From CAUUCX01 sp041844835 (GTDB lineage Bacteria > Bacillota > Clostridia > Peptostreptococcales > Anaerovoracaceae), in contig JBGZBU010000007.1 of assembly GCA_041844835.1 (NCBI GenBank), positions 1 to 23,401 on the forward strand: a stretch of 23,401 nucleotides of DNA, written 5' to 3'. The notes beneath the pieces are model-generated. The model ran no database searches, was not told the origin of the DNA, and saw only the letters and a program-made list of their open reading frames with translations. The position numbers and the translations under genes were made by a program. Positions within the stretch are counted from its first letter, which is position 1, and each line of letters opens with the position of its first letter. Below, one piece after another: positions 15,037-22,729 of the stretch.

Positions 15037-15804
15037 CTATGTTTCTAAATCTAAGAATTCTGCAGCAAATTCCTTGTACGCCTCCGCTCCTTTTGATGCA
15101 GGATCATACTCTATAATAGGCATCCCATAACTGGGAGCTTCTGCCAAGCGCACATTTCTAGGAATCACCGTCGAATAAACTTTGCCCTTAAAATATTTTT
15201 TAACTTCTTCAACCACCTGTATAGAGAGATTTGTACGCCCATCAAACATGCTGAGAATTACACCTTGCAGCTCCAATGAGGGATTCAAACTTCTGCGCAC
15301 CAATTCAATTGTACTCATAAGCTGGCTCACTCCTTCCAGTGCGTAAAACTCGCATTGTATAGGAATCAAAACACTGTCTACGGCGGTCAATGCATTAATA
15401 GTCAAAAGCCCCAATGACGGAGGACAGTCTACAAAAATATAATCAAATTCCGTCTTTAATTTCTGCATTGCCCGTTTTAATCTTTGTTCTCTCTGTTCTT
15501 CTTCGGCAAGCTCCATTTCCACACCCGCCAAATTGACACTGGCAGGCAGAAGAAACAAATTATTAACACTCGTTCGCAGCAATCCCTTTTCAGGCATCGG
15601 TGCATCATCCACAAGAACCTCATATGTGGTATATGTCAATCCCTGCTTGGAAATCCCCAGACCCGTGGTTGTATTTCCCTGAGAATCAAGATCAATCACC
15701 AATACTCGTTTTCCCGCTTCAGCTAAACATGCGGCAAGATTAATATTTGTCGTTGTTTTCCCCACGCCTCCCTTTTGGTTAAAAATGGCGATAGACTTTC
15801 CCAA
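15037..15804 (-). CDS. parA: Chromosome partitioning ATPase ParA (Soj)
   Basis: A 255-residue Walker-type ATPase that works with ParB-parS to separate origins, and in Bacillus also modulates DnaA. I see the deviant Walker A sequence FNQKGGVGKTTTNINLAA, the A' region LVIDLDSQGNTTTGLG, the Walker B region YIFVDCPPSLGLLTINAL, and the C-terminal IPRNVRLAEAPSYGMPI. The start is a TTG at 15804, preceded at seven bases by a perfect GGAGG (15812-15816). The frame is open up to 15861, but an ATG start there would add residues the family lacks. It lies between mnmG and parB. A parS is about 150 bp upstream, so ParB may influence its transcription. Confidence 0.97.
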   Translation of the reverse strand: MGKSIAIFNQKGGVGKTTTNINLAACLAEAGKRVLVIDLDSQGNTTTGLGISKQGLTYTTYEVLVDDAPMPEKGLLRTSVNNLFLLPASVNLAGVEMELAEEEQREQRLKRAMQKLKTEFDYIFVDCPPSLGLLTINALTAVDSVLIPIQCEFYALEGVSQLMSTIELVRRSLNPSLELQGVILSMFDGRTNLSIQVVEEVKKYFKGKVYSTVIPRNVRLAEAPSYGMPIIEYDPASKGAEAYKEFAAEFLDLET

Positions 15805-15952
15805 TACACAACCTCCAATCATAAAAAAGAATTCTACTCCGTTATACTTGTATGATAGCATAAAGCTATGATTTTAGCTATTGAATAGTATTAAATAATT
15901 AAGCAAAATTTCACCGCCTGTGTGCAAATGAAACTCAAATATACAGTTTTAA

Positions 15953-15968
15953 TGTTTCACGTGAAACA
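15953..15968. other. parS: parS centromere site upstream of parA
   Basis: TGTTTCACGTGAAACA, a perfect consensus. It begins right after the mnmG stop codon (15971-15969), between mnmG and parA. Confidence 0.95.
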
Positions 15969-17873
15969 TCATTTTTTATTTTTCTCCCTGCGCTTTTTCT
16001 CAAGATAAACTAAAAGCACATTTATATCCGCCGGCGAAACCCCTATTATTCGAGATGCTTGCCCGAGTGAGCTCGGCTTTATTTGCGAAAGTTTCTCTTT
16101 TGCTTCCAGGCGCAGTCCTTCTATGTTAGCATAATCCACATCTGCAGGAAGCAATTTATTCTCCATTCGTTTAAATGCCTCCACCTGCACCCTTTGCTTT
16201 TCTATGTAACCGGCATATTTAATCCGGACCTCTATTCTGGTTGCTATATCAGCCCCCCTTGCCGGACGATCAGAATCAATTGCCGCCATGTTAAGATAAG
16301 TAACCTCCGGACGCTTTAAGAGATCATGAAGGGATATTGCTTCCGTCACCGCAGTTGTCCCTATTTCTAAGAGAAATTCGTTGATCTGTTCGGGCTTTTT
16401 AATAGTTGTTTTCAACCTGCTCATCTCCGCGTCTATCTCCGCCGCCTGCAAACAATATCTGTCATATCGCTCTTTGGTCACCAGCCCTATATCATAACCT
16501 TTTTGTGTAAGACGCTCATCAGCATTATCTTGCCTAAGCAGCAAACGATACTCCGCTCTGGATGTCATAATTCTGTACGGATCGGTTGTCCCCTTTGTAA
16601 CCAAATCATCTATAAGCACTCCAATATAGGCTTCACTTCTGTCCAGTATAAAGGGATCTTTACCGTCTATTTTTAAAACCGCATTGATTCCCGCAATAAG
16701 ACCTTGTGCCGCAGCCTCCTCATATCCTGATGTTCCGTTCAGCTGTCCTGCACAAAACAAGCCTGAAATTCCAATATATTCGAGATTCTGCCGCAAGCCG
16801 AGAGGATTGATACAATCATATTCGATTGAGTAAGCATAACGGGAAAGAACAGCATTTTCAAGCCCCTCAATAGTGCGATAGAATTCGAGCTGCACATCCT
16901 CGGGCATAGACGAACTCAGTCCCTGCACATACATTTCGTCCGTATCAAGTCCCTCCGGTTCTATAAACAACTGATGGCGTGTACGTTCGGGGAATCTGCT
17001 GACCTTATCCTCAATTGACAAACAGTAGCGTGGACCTATACTGTCTACATATCCGCTCAAAATCGGAGATCTCGCAGAATTTGAGGTTACCAAATCATGC
17101 GTTCCCGAGTTTGTATATGTAAGCCAGCATGATATCTGTTCACGCCTGAGATCTTCGGCATCATTCATGAAAGAAAACGGAACTATCTCCTCATCCCCTT
17201 TTTCTTCCTTCATTTTTTCATAATTAAGAGATGAAGACAAAACTCGAGCGGGGGTGCCCGTTTTAAAACGGCGCAGCTGAAAACCGTATTTTTCAAGGTT
17301 TTCAGGCAATTCCAGAGAAGGCGCCAAACCGTTCGGCCCACTTCTGAATGAAGAGGCCCCGACAAAAATCCTTCCTCCCAAAAATGTTCCGGTTGCCATG
17401 ATAACGGCATTCGCCGTATACATTGCGCCCGTTCGCGTAACAACCCCGCCAATACGAGAATTAGCGTCCTCAACTATTAAGTCTACGACCTCCGCCTGTT
17501 TTAACGTCAAATTCTCCTGTTTTTCAAGGGTTTTCTTCATTTCAAGATGATATGCGCTTTTATCTGCCTGTGCTCTTAATGAATGAACCGCCGGTCCTTT
17601 CGCAGTATTCAGCATTTTAGATTGTATGAAGGTTTTATCGATGTTTAGTCCCATCTCCCCGCCCAATGCGTCTATTTCGCGCACCAGATGACCTTTTCCG
17701 GTTCCTCCGATTGAGGGATTGCATGCGAGCATCGCAACGGATTCAAGATTCATAGAAAGCACAAGCGTGCGCTTTCCCATCCGCGCCGCTGCAAGCGCTG
17801 CCTCACAACCCGCATGACCGGCGCCGATCACTATCACATCATAATTATCCATGAAATATTTTTCCGCATCCAT
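15969..17873 (-). CDS. mnmG: tRNA uridine-5-carboxymethylaminomethyl modification enzyme MnmG (GidA)
   Basis: A 634-residue FAD- and NADH-dependent enzyme. With MnmE it installs the (carboxymethyl)aminomethyl group on the wobble uridine of several tRNAs. The N-terminus has the FAD-binding Rossmann motif VIVIGAGHAGCEAALAAARMG (residues 13-33), followed by NPSIGGTGKGHLVREIDALGG. Further family motifs are LKRFKTGTP-like text at LRRFKTGTPARV, GYVDSIGPRYCLSIEDK, and GQLNGTSGYEEAAAQGL. Length is normal. The start ATG at 17873 follows AAGGAAG. The gene is 61 bp from mnmE, its functional partner, so cotranscription is likely. Confidence 0.98.
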   Translation of the reverse strand: MDAEKYFMDNYDVIVIGAGHAGCEAALAAARMGKRTLVLSMNLESVAMLACNPSIGGTGKGHLVREIDALGGEMGLNIDKTFIQSKMLNTAKGPAVHSLRAQADKSAYHLEMKKTLEKQENLTLKQAEVVDLIVEDANSRIGGVVTRTGAMYTANAVIMATGTFLGGRIFVGASSFRSGPNGLAPSLELPENLEKYGFQLRRFKTGTPARVLSSSLNYEKMKEEKGDEEIVPFSFMNDAEDLRREQISCWLTYTNSGTHDLVTSNSARSPILSGYVDSIGPRYCLSIEDKVSRFPERTRHQLFIEPEGLDTDEMYVQGLSSSMPEDVQLEFYRTIEGLENAVLSRYAYSIEYDCINPLGLRQNLEYIGISGLFCAGQLNGTSGYEEAAAQGLIAGINAVLKIDGKDPFILDRSEAYIGVLIDDLVTKGTTDPYRIMTSRAEYRLLLRQDNADERLTQKGYDIGLVTKERYDRYCLQAAEIDAEMSRLKTTIKKPEQINEFLLEIGTTAVTEAISLHDLLKRPEVTYLNMAAIDSDRPARGADIATRIEVRIKYAGYIEKQRVQVEAFKRMENKLLPADVDYANIEGLRLEAKEKLSQIKPSSLGQASRIIGVSPADINVLLVYLEKKRREKNKK

Positions 17874-17934
17874 ACTTTTTCTTCCTTAAATTCAAGCGAC
17901 ATAACAAAACATCGCCGGGCTTTCCCATCACAAG

Positions 17935-19380
17935 CTATTTCCCCAAACAAAAATGATCAAAGATGCCGTTTATTATATCCTCCGAAGTACGCCTGCCAAG
18001 GATTTCTCCCAAAAAATCATATGCCCTGCGAACATCAATCTCTACAATGTCCAATGGCTCTTTAATCCTTAAAATATCAATCGAATCGTCTAATGACGAT
18101 TTTGCTTTTTTTAACAAATTGAGCTGTCTCTCATTGGTTATTACAGTTGCATTTTCCGGTCGCGCCTTTCCTTTATAAATATAGTTCAAGAGTTCACATC
18201 TCAGTTCTTCAAGACCTTCATTTCTTTCAAGAGATGCATTGATTATAGGCAAATCGCTTCTGATTTTTTTTATATCGCCAATTTCAATTTTTCTCGGCAA
18301 ATCGTTCTTATTCAATATAATGATTGTCGGTTTAGTACCAAGCTGTGAAAATATTTTCTCATCTTCCCCGCTAATTCCCTCTGCGGCATCGAGTACAAAA
18401 ATTACGATGTCGGCATCCCTAAAAGCATTCTTACTGCGCTCTATTCCTATCATCTCCACTTCGTCGGAGGTTTCGCGCATACCGGCGGTATCCGTTAGGA
18501 TAATTTTGATTCCGTCTATAGTGATTGCCTCTTCTATCGTATCTCTCGTTGTTCCCGGAATACTGGTGACAATTGCCCGCGATTCCTGCAAAAATGCGTT
18601 CATCAATGATGACTTTCCCACATTCGGTTTGCCTATTATTGCCACCCTGAGACCACAACGTATTATTTTACCAATATCCGCTGTAGCAATTGCAGAACTT
18701 AACTTATCGCCTAATTCCGATAGTTGTTTTTCGACTTGTATGTAGCTTTGTTCTTCCAAATCCTCATCGGGATAATCAAGCGTTGCCGCGATAAAAATCA
18801 ATATCCCTTCAAGCTCCCGCCTTATTTCATCAATTCTGCCGGAAAGACTTCCGTTCAGTTGCTCTAAAGCCGCTTCATGACTGCGTCCGCTCTCAGCATG
18901 TATTAGATCCATAACTGCCTCAGCCTGTGCCAAATCAAGCCTGCCGCTTAAAAAAGCCCGTTTTGTAAATTCCCCCGGTTCAGCGGGCGATGCCCCGCTT
19001 GTAATGACTGCACTCAAGGTTTTCCGCAGGGCAATAATACTACCATGACAATATATCTCCGCCACATCTTCCCCCGAGTAAGTATGGGGACCCTTCATAT
19101 ATACCGCCATAACTTCATCTATAAGCTCATGCGACTCCGGATCAAATACATGGCCGTAGCGCATACGTCTTTTTTCCATATGTGAAGCAAATTCTTCAAA
19201 CGAAAAAATCCTCTCAATTCCGTGTTCTAGACCTTTTCCGTAGTTTCCACAAGGATTGAAAACCGCATAAAGCACATTCAACGCAGCATCACCGCTAATT
19301 TTTATAACTCCTATACCCCCCTCGCCATATGGCGTGGCAACAGCTGCAATCGTTCGCTGTATTCCAAATTCGCTGCCCAT
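17935..19380 (-). CDS. mnmE: tRNA modification GTPase MnmE (TrmE)
   Basis: A 481-residue GTPase that pairs with MnmG. The N-terminal tetrahydrofolate-binding domain starts with TIAAVATPYGEGGIGVIKIS. The helical domain follows, and the G domain is inserted in it: G1 GKPNVGKSSL, G2 the TTRDT loop, G3 DTAG, and G4 NKND. The C-terminus is FCLGK, the invariant ending with the catalytic Cys. The start ATG at 19380 has AGGAGG nine bases upstream; the frame opens at 19404. The gap to jag contains a strong hairpin terminator, so a separate promoter or read-through is needed. Confidence 0.98.
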   Translation of the reverse strand: MGSEFGIQRTIAAVATPYGEGGIGVIKISGDAALNVLYAVFNPCGNYGKGLEHGIERIFSFEEFASHMEKRRMRYGHVFDPESHELIDEVMAVYMKGPHTYSGEDVAEIYCHGSIIALRKTLSAVITSGASPAEPGEFTKRAFLSGRLDLAQAEAVMDLIHAESGRSHEAALEQLNGSLSGRIDEIRRELEGILIFIAATLDYPDEDLEEQSYIQVEKQLSELGDKLSSAIATADIGKIIRCGLRVAIIGKPNVGKSSLMNAFLQESRAIVTSIPGTTRDTIEEAITIDGIKIILTDTAGMRETSDEVEMIGIERSKNAFRDADIVIFVLDAAEGISGEDEKIFSQLGTKPTIIILNKNDLPRKIEIGDIKKIRSDLPIINASLERNEGLEELRCELLNYIYKGKARPENATVITNERQLNLLKKAKSSLDDSIDILRIKEPLDIVEIDVRRAYDFLGEILGRRTSEDIINGIFDHFCLGK

Positions 19381-19451
19381 GCCGGATTTCCTCCTTTTCC
19401 GCAATGACCGCTAAACATCGTCCATATTTTATAATAAATCACAGATTATTG

Positions 19452-19487
19452 CAAAATAAGAGAGTGCCCGAAATCAAAGGCACTCTC
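19452..19487 (-). terminator. Terminator between jag and mnmE
   Basis: GAGAGTGCC (19460-19468) and GGCACTCTC (19479-19487) form a perfect 9-bp stem with a 10-base loop. Leftward the stem is followed by TTATTTTG, a moderate U-tract. It would end or attenuate the transcript coming from jag. Confidence 0.75.
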
Positions 19488-19531
19488 GAACAATTTAAGT
19501 CGAATCGTTTAATTGCGTTTTGTGTGAACGA

Positions 19532-20437
19532 CTATTTTTTCTTTCTGATCACTACTCTTCTATAAGGCTCCTCACCCTCACTGCCGGTCAAAACCCCTTC
19601 ATGCTGCTGAAGTACGGAATGAATTATCTTGCGCTCATACGGATTCATCGGTTCCAATCTTACGGATTTTCCGGTTCTGTCTACCTTATCTGCAAGCCTA
19701 AATGCCAGGCTTTCAAGAGTTTTTTCACGCTTGCTTCTGTAATTTTCAATATCTAAAACCACACGAACATAACGCTCTTCCTCCTTATTTGCCACCAAAC
19801 TTGTCAGATATTGGAGCGCATCAAGCGTTTGACCGCGCTTTCCTATTACGGAGCCGGCATCCTCACCTGTTATATCAATATAGAGGCTGTCATCATTTTT
19901 AAAAACTTTTATACTTAAGTCCAAACCCATTTTATCGGTGACGGATTTTACAAATGTACCGGCAACATGCTGGTCAACCTCGACCAAATCCGCCGGACGC
20001 CCTTGCCCGATCAGATCATATTTTTTTTCCGCAACATCGCGTGCAGGCTTTGCCTTTCTATTTTCGCGTGGCTGTTCCTTAATAATATCTTTCTCTTCCC
20101 TTTTCTGGCCTGTTTTGCCGAACTTTCCGAAAAATCTCTCCTCCTCCTTACTTTGCACATTAAAATCATCAATTTTGACATCTCTCGAATGTGTTGTTTC
20201 TGAACTGTCGGTTTTAACTATCACTTCCACCAGCGCCATTTTGGACCCTATTCCCAAAAAACCGCGAGACGGCTCTTCCAGTACGACTACATCCACATCA
20301 TCCCTCTCAACGCCTAAATCCGCTAAAGCGGCATTAACCGCTTCATCAACACTGTTTCCCCATTTTTTGGAAGATCTGATTTCCATTTCCTTTTTCTTAA
20401 AAGGTTTTGCCGGCTTTCTATTGTTTCTTCTTCTCAT
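19532..20437 (-). CDS. jag: RNA-binding protein Jag / KhpB (KH and R3H domains)
   Basis: A 301-residue cytoplasmic RNA-binding protein, a partner of KhpA in Firmicutes, implicated in cell-size and envelope control. The Jag N-domain is at about 18-75 (EIRSSKKWGNSVDEAVNAAL ... PSRGFLGIGSKMALVEV). A long charged linker runs from about 75 to 150. The KH domain follows, with ITGEDAGSVIGKRGQTLDAL. The R3H domain at the C-terminus has LEPMNPYERKIIH (Arg-x3-His) and SEGEEPYRRVVI. The start ATG at 20437 has a GAGG site; it adds an unusually basic 17-residue tail (MRRRNNRKPAKPFKKK). An internal ATG (residue 18) would restore the usual start, but its ribosome site is too close. A terminator separates it from yidC. 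Confidence 0.95.
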   Translation of the reverse strand: MRRRNNRKPAKPFKKKEMEIRSSKKWGNSVDEAVNAALADLGVERDDVDVVVLEEPSRGFLGIGSKMALVEVIVKTDSSETTHSRDVKIDDFNVQSKEEERFFGKFGKTGQKREEKDIIKEQPRENRKAKPARDVAEKKYDLIGQGRPADLVEVDQHVAGTFVKSVTDKMGLDLSIKVFKNDDSLYIDITGEDAGSVIGKRGQTLDALQYLTSLVANKEEERYVRVVLDIENYRSKREKTLESLAFRLADKVDRTGKSVRLEPMNPYERKIIHSVLQQHEGVLTGSEGEEPYRRVVIRKKK

Positions 20438-20473
20438 TCGTCCTCTTTTCCTTCCTTACATTATCCATAACAC

Positions 20474-20486
20474 CTCGCGTCGCGAG
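20474..20486. promoter_or_regulatory. CTCGCG-T-CGCGAG palindrome upstream of jag
   Basis: A perfect 6-bp inverted repeat around one T, GC-rich within AT-rich DNA, 37 bp ahead of the jag ATG. It is placed like an operator, or as a stem in the jag leader. I recognise no cognate regulator. Confidence 0.4.
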
Positions 20487-20572
20487 TGAACATATCAAGC
20501 ATGAAAACTATAAATCAAAACAGACATCAAAAGCGCGATATGCAAAATTAAAATCCACTTGCATGCTTGCCA

Positions 20573-20598
20573 TAAAAAGGGTGCACAAAAAGTGCACC
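20573..20598 (-). terminator. Terminator between yidC and jag
   Basis: GGTGCAC (20580-20586), a five-A loop, and GTGCACC (20592-20598) form a 7-bp GC-rich stem. Leftward it is followed by CTTTTTATGG. It begins 20 bp after the yidC stop. Confidence 0.75.
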
Positions 20599-20617
20599 TA
20601 AAGATAGCGCTTTATTA

Positions 20618-21331
20618 TCATTTTTTTTGTGCTCCGTCAGCCTGGGTAATGCGTTTTTTTATTTTATTGAGGTGCAGCGTAAAGAACACCTGTATAACCT
20701 GACTGAGGAACCAATAAATAGTAAGTCCTGCCGGGAACGAACGCCCCCACCATACAATCATCACCGGGAAAATATACTTCATCGGTTTCATCATAGCCGC
20801 ACCCGGATTATTTTCATCATCCATTCCCGATTGATTCTGGGTCAACATAAATGAGAAAAATGTAGTAACTCCCGCCGCCAAAGGCAAAATCCAAGGATCC
20901 GGCTGACTTAAATCCGGTATCCATAAAAACGATTCATGAATTGCCAGAAGCATTTTTTCTCCGGAAATATATACGATAGGATTGCGCAGCAGTGCAAATA
21001 AGCCAAATATAATCGGCATCTGAATAATCATAGGTAAGCAACCGCCGGCAGGATTGAATTTTTCTTCTCTGTAAAGCTCCATCATTTTTCGATTGAGCGT
21101 TTCTTTATCATTGGCATATCTCTGCTGCAAAGCTTTTATTTTAGGCTGTACTTTCGCCATATTTGCCATCGACTTTACCTGCTTTGCATAAAGCGGATAA
21201 AGACAAAATTTGACAATAACCGTAAAAATGAGCAAGGTAAGCCCATAATTTCCTACCAACCCATACAGTTTCGTCAGCACAAAAGCCAACGGCTCGGCTA
21301 TCCAACCGATTATCGTATTAAACACACTCAT
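20618..21331 (-). CDS. yidC: Membrane protein insertase YidC/SpoIIIJ
   Basis: A 237-residue membrane insertase of the short Gram-positive type, which integrates proteins into the membrane alone or with Sec. The 60KD_IMP core starts NYGLTLLIFTVIVKFCLYPL. The hydrophilic-groove Arg may correspond to a Lys in this region. It continues with KVQPKIKALQQRYANDKETL, GGCLPMIIQMPIIFGLFALL, and IYWFLSQVIQVFFTLHL at the C-terminus, with five likely membrane segments. The C-terminal tail is basic. I chose the ATG at 21331, seven bases after GGAGG, over the TTG at 21334. There is no lipobox. It is 13 bp from yidD, with which it usually operates. Confidence 0.96.
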   Translation of the reverse strand: MSVFNTIIGWIAEPLAFVLTKLYGLVGNYGLTLLIFTVIVKFCLYPLYAKQVKSMANMAKVQPKIKALQQRYANDKETLNRKMMELYREEKFNPAGGCLPMIIQMPIIFGLFALLRNPIVYISGEKMLLAIHESFLWIPDLSQPDPWILPLAAGVTTFFSFMLTQNQSGMDDENNPGAAMMKPMKYIFPVMIVWWGRSFPAGLTIYWFLSQVIQVFFTLHLNKIKKRITQADGAQKK

Positions 21332-21344
21332 CAAGTTTCCTCCA

Positions 21345-21554
21345 TTATTTCAAAGGGTCATATCCACCGGGATTCCAAGGGTGACACCTCAAAATTCTCT
21401 TCAACCCGATTGCACTGCCCTTAATTGCTCCATATTTCTCAAGTGCCTGCAGGAAATAAGTCGAACACGTCGGATAAAAGCGACAAGTCGGCGGAAATAA
21501 CGGAGAAATGCATTTTTGATAAAATCTTATAAATAAAATCAAGATACGCTTCAT
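21345..21554 (-). CDS. yidD: Membrane protein insertion efficiency factor YidD
   Basis: A 69-residue protein with the full family signature: FYQKCISPLFPPTCRFYPTC followed by STYFLQALEKYGAIKG, then LKRILRCHPWNPGGYDPLK. The three conserved Cys are present. The start ATG overlaps the rnpA stop (ATGA at 21554-21551). It lies between rnpA and yidC as in most bacteria. Confidence 0.97.
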   Translation of the reverse strand: MKRILILFIRFYQKCISPLFPPTCRFYPTCSTYFLQALEKYGAIKGSAIGLKRILRCHPWNPGGYDPLK

Positions 21555-22009
21555 TTTTTCCTATCCCCGATATTAGAATCTTTTTCACTCGTATATCTTT
21601 GCGGATTATCACCTTCCGGCAACAATATTCCCGACTTTTTAAGCAAATAAACCATCGCTTTTTCGACATCGCGGCATCCTGCGCTCAAAATACTGTTTCT
21701 TGCGACAAAGATCATATCATATGTCTTTTTGACAATTCTGCGGGAATTGCCGGACTCTCCGGCGGAAACCTCGAAATCAAGATACGGATTTTTCGCCAAT
21801 ATAAGCCTGTAGGCTTCTTTCATAAGTCGCCTGGCTCGGTTGCGTTCAACCGCATTACCCACTTTCTTGCTCGCTAAAAATGCTCGTCTATTGTAGCCGC
21901 AATTATTCGCCCTATAAAGAAACACCAAATAATGACTTCCCAGGGATTTGCCTCTGCTGTAAACCGCCTGGAAATCTCGATTATTTCTTAAAATTTTAGG
22001 ATCTCTCAT
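21551..22009 (-). CDS. rnpA: Ribonuclease P protein component
   Basis: The protein subunit of RNase P, which helps the RNA subunit cleave 5' leaders from pre-tRNA. It has the N-terminal RDFQAVYSRGKS, the FLASKKVGNAVERNRARRLM motif (the conserved RNR region) followed by KEAYR, and the C-terminal region VEKAMVYLLKKSG. At 152 residues it is longer than the usual 110-120. A short acidic/polar insert (NPYLDFEVSAGESGNSRR) and a C-terminal tail of about 25 residues account for this. The tail overlaps the yidD start by 4 bp. It is 70 bp from rpmH. Confidence 0.95.
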   Translation of the reverse strand: MRDPKILRNNRDFQAVYSRGKSLGSHYLVFLYRANNCGYNRRAFLASKKVGNAVERNRARRLMKEAYRLILAKNPYLDFEVSAGESGNSRRIVKKTYDMIFVARNSILSAGCRDVEKAMVYLLKKSGILLPEGDNPQRYTSEKDSNIGDRKK

Positions 22010-22062
22010 AAAGATGCACTCGCAAATAGACTAAAAATAACAGCACTGCTTTTGAAACAAAA

Positions 22063-22078
22063 GACCGCTAACGCGGCC
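22063..22078 (-). terminator. Weak hairpin with T-run between rpmH and rnpA
   Basis: CCGC (22065-22068) and GCGG (22073-22076), with one flanking mismatch and an outer G-C pair, form a short stem. Leftward it is followed by TTTTGTTT. A second small hairpin, CTTTTG-AAA-CAAAAG, follows at 22049-22063. This is probably an attenuator or processing site rather than a full terminator, since rnpA has no separate clear promoter. Confidence 0.35.
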
Positions 22079-22079
22079 T

Positions 22080-22214
22080 CTATGCTGCTAAGGACTTTCT
22101 TCCACGCGCCCTTCTTCTCTTTAAAACCAGTCTTCCGTTCTTGGTACTCATTCTTTTCCTGAAACCGTGTACCTTTTTTCTCTGCCTAACCTTAGGTTGA
22201 AATGTTCTTTTCAC
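22080..22214 (-). CDS. rpmH: 50S ribosomal protein L34
   Basis: A 44-residue ribosomal protein. The start is a GTG at 22214, giving (V/M)KRTFQPKVRQRKKVHGF and then RKRMSTKNGRLVLKRRRARG, the family sequence. A run of six G lies seven bases upstream of the GTG. The frame opens further at 22340, but L34 always starts MKRT. A promoter with exact consensus hexamers lies 130 bp upstream. Confidence 0.97.
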   Translation of the reverse strand: MKRTFQPKVRQRKKVHGFRKRMSTKNGRLVLKRRRARGRKSLAA

Positions 22215-22350
22215 CGAGATTCCCCCCTCTCCAAAATTTTGAGCTGTATACACACGTAAAAACACGAAAAATCCGTACTTTTCACCGTGTGATTTTAACT
22301 TACAAAACAATTGCCCTGTCTTAATTTCAACAAAGCACAATCACTGACTG

Positions 22351-22379
22351 ATTATACAATTGCAAACCGCCAATGTCAA
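22351..22379 (-). promoter_or_regulatory. Consensus sigma-A promoter for the rpmH operon
   Basis: On the minus strand TTGACA (22379-22374), a 17-bp spacer, and TATAAT (22356-22351): both hexamers are perfect. It reads leftward into rpmH, with a leader of about 130 bases. Confidence 0.9.
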
Positions 22380-22729
22380 TATTTTCAAAGCCTTTATTTA
22401 TTTTTTTTCTATCAACGCATGTGTTAATTAAATGTTAGTATTACAAGATATTGCACGGGCAATAAAAATTATCCATAGTTTTATCTACAAATTGTGGATA
22501 ACAGAATTTTATAGCCCGTTTTTTTCTTCAATTTTTCCACTTGCCTGTGGATATCTTTTTTTGTTATTATATCTATACATGTTAATTAATATTAATGATG
22601 GGCGTTTCCGAGCGGCGTGTGCAAAACTGCTCAAATGCTCATTTTTATACAAAAAATATCCATTAATATTAACAATCCGCATGAAAATCAGTTTAATAAT
22701 TCTGTTCAACAATATAAGCAGGGAAAAAA
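22380..22729. other. oriC: Probable oriC: DnaA boxes and AT-rich DNA upstream of dnaA
   Basis: Between the divergent rpmH promoter and dnaA are TTATCCATA at 22469-22477, TTATCTACA at 22481-22489, a perfect reverse-strand box at 22493-22501 (TGTGGATAA), and TGTGGATAT at 22546-22554. A T-rich and AT-rich segment follows (22555-22600). An inverted repeat joins 22581-22601 with 22660-22673 (GTTAATATTAATGG-like arms). Genes diverge here (minus to the left, plus to the right), as at a replication origin. Boxes, AT-rich DNA and position support oriC; melting and initiation are not proven. Confidence 0.75.
22541..22570 (+). promoter_or_regulatory. Possible dnaA promoter overlapping a DnaA box
   Basis: TTGCCT at 22541-22546, an 18-bp spacer, and TATTAT at 22565-22570. 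The spacer holds the DnaA box at 22546-22554, which would allow DnaA autorepression. The match is moderate, and a weaker TATAAG lies nearer the gene. Confidence 0.35.
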
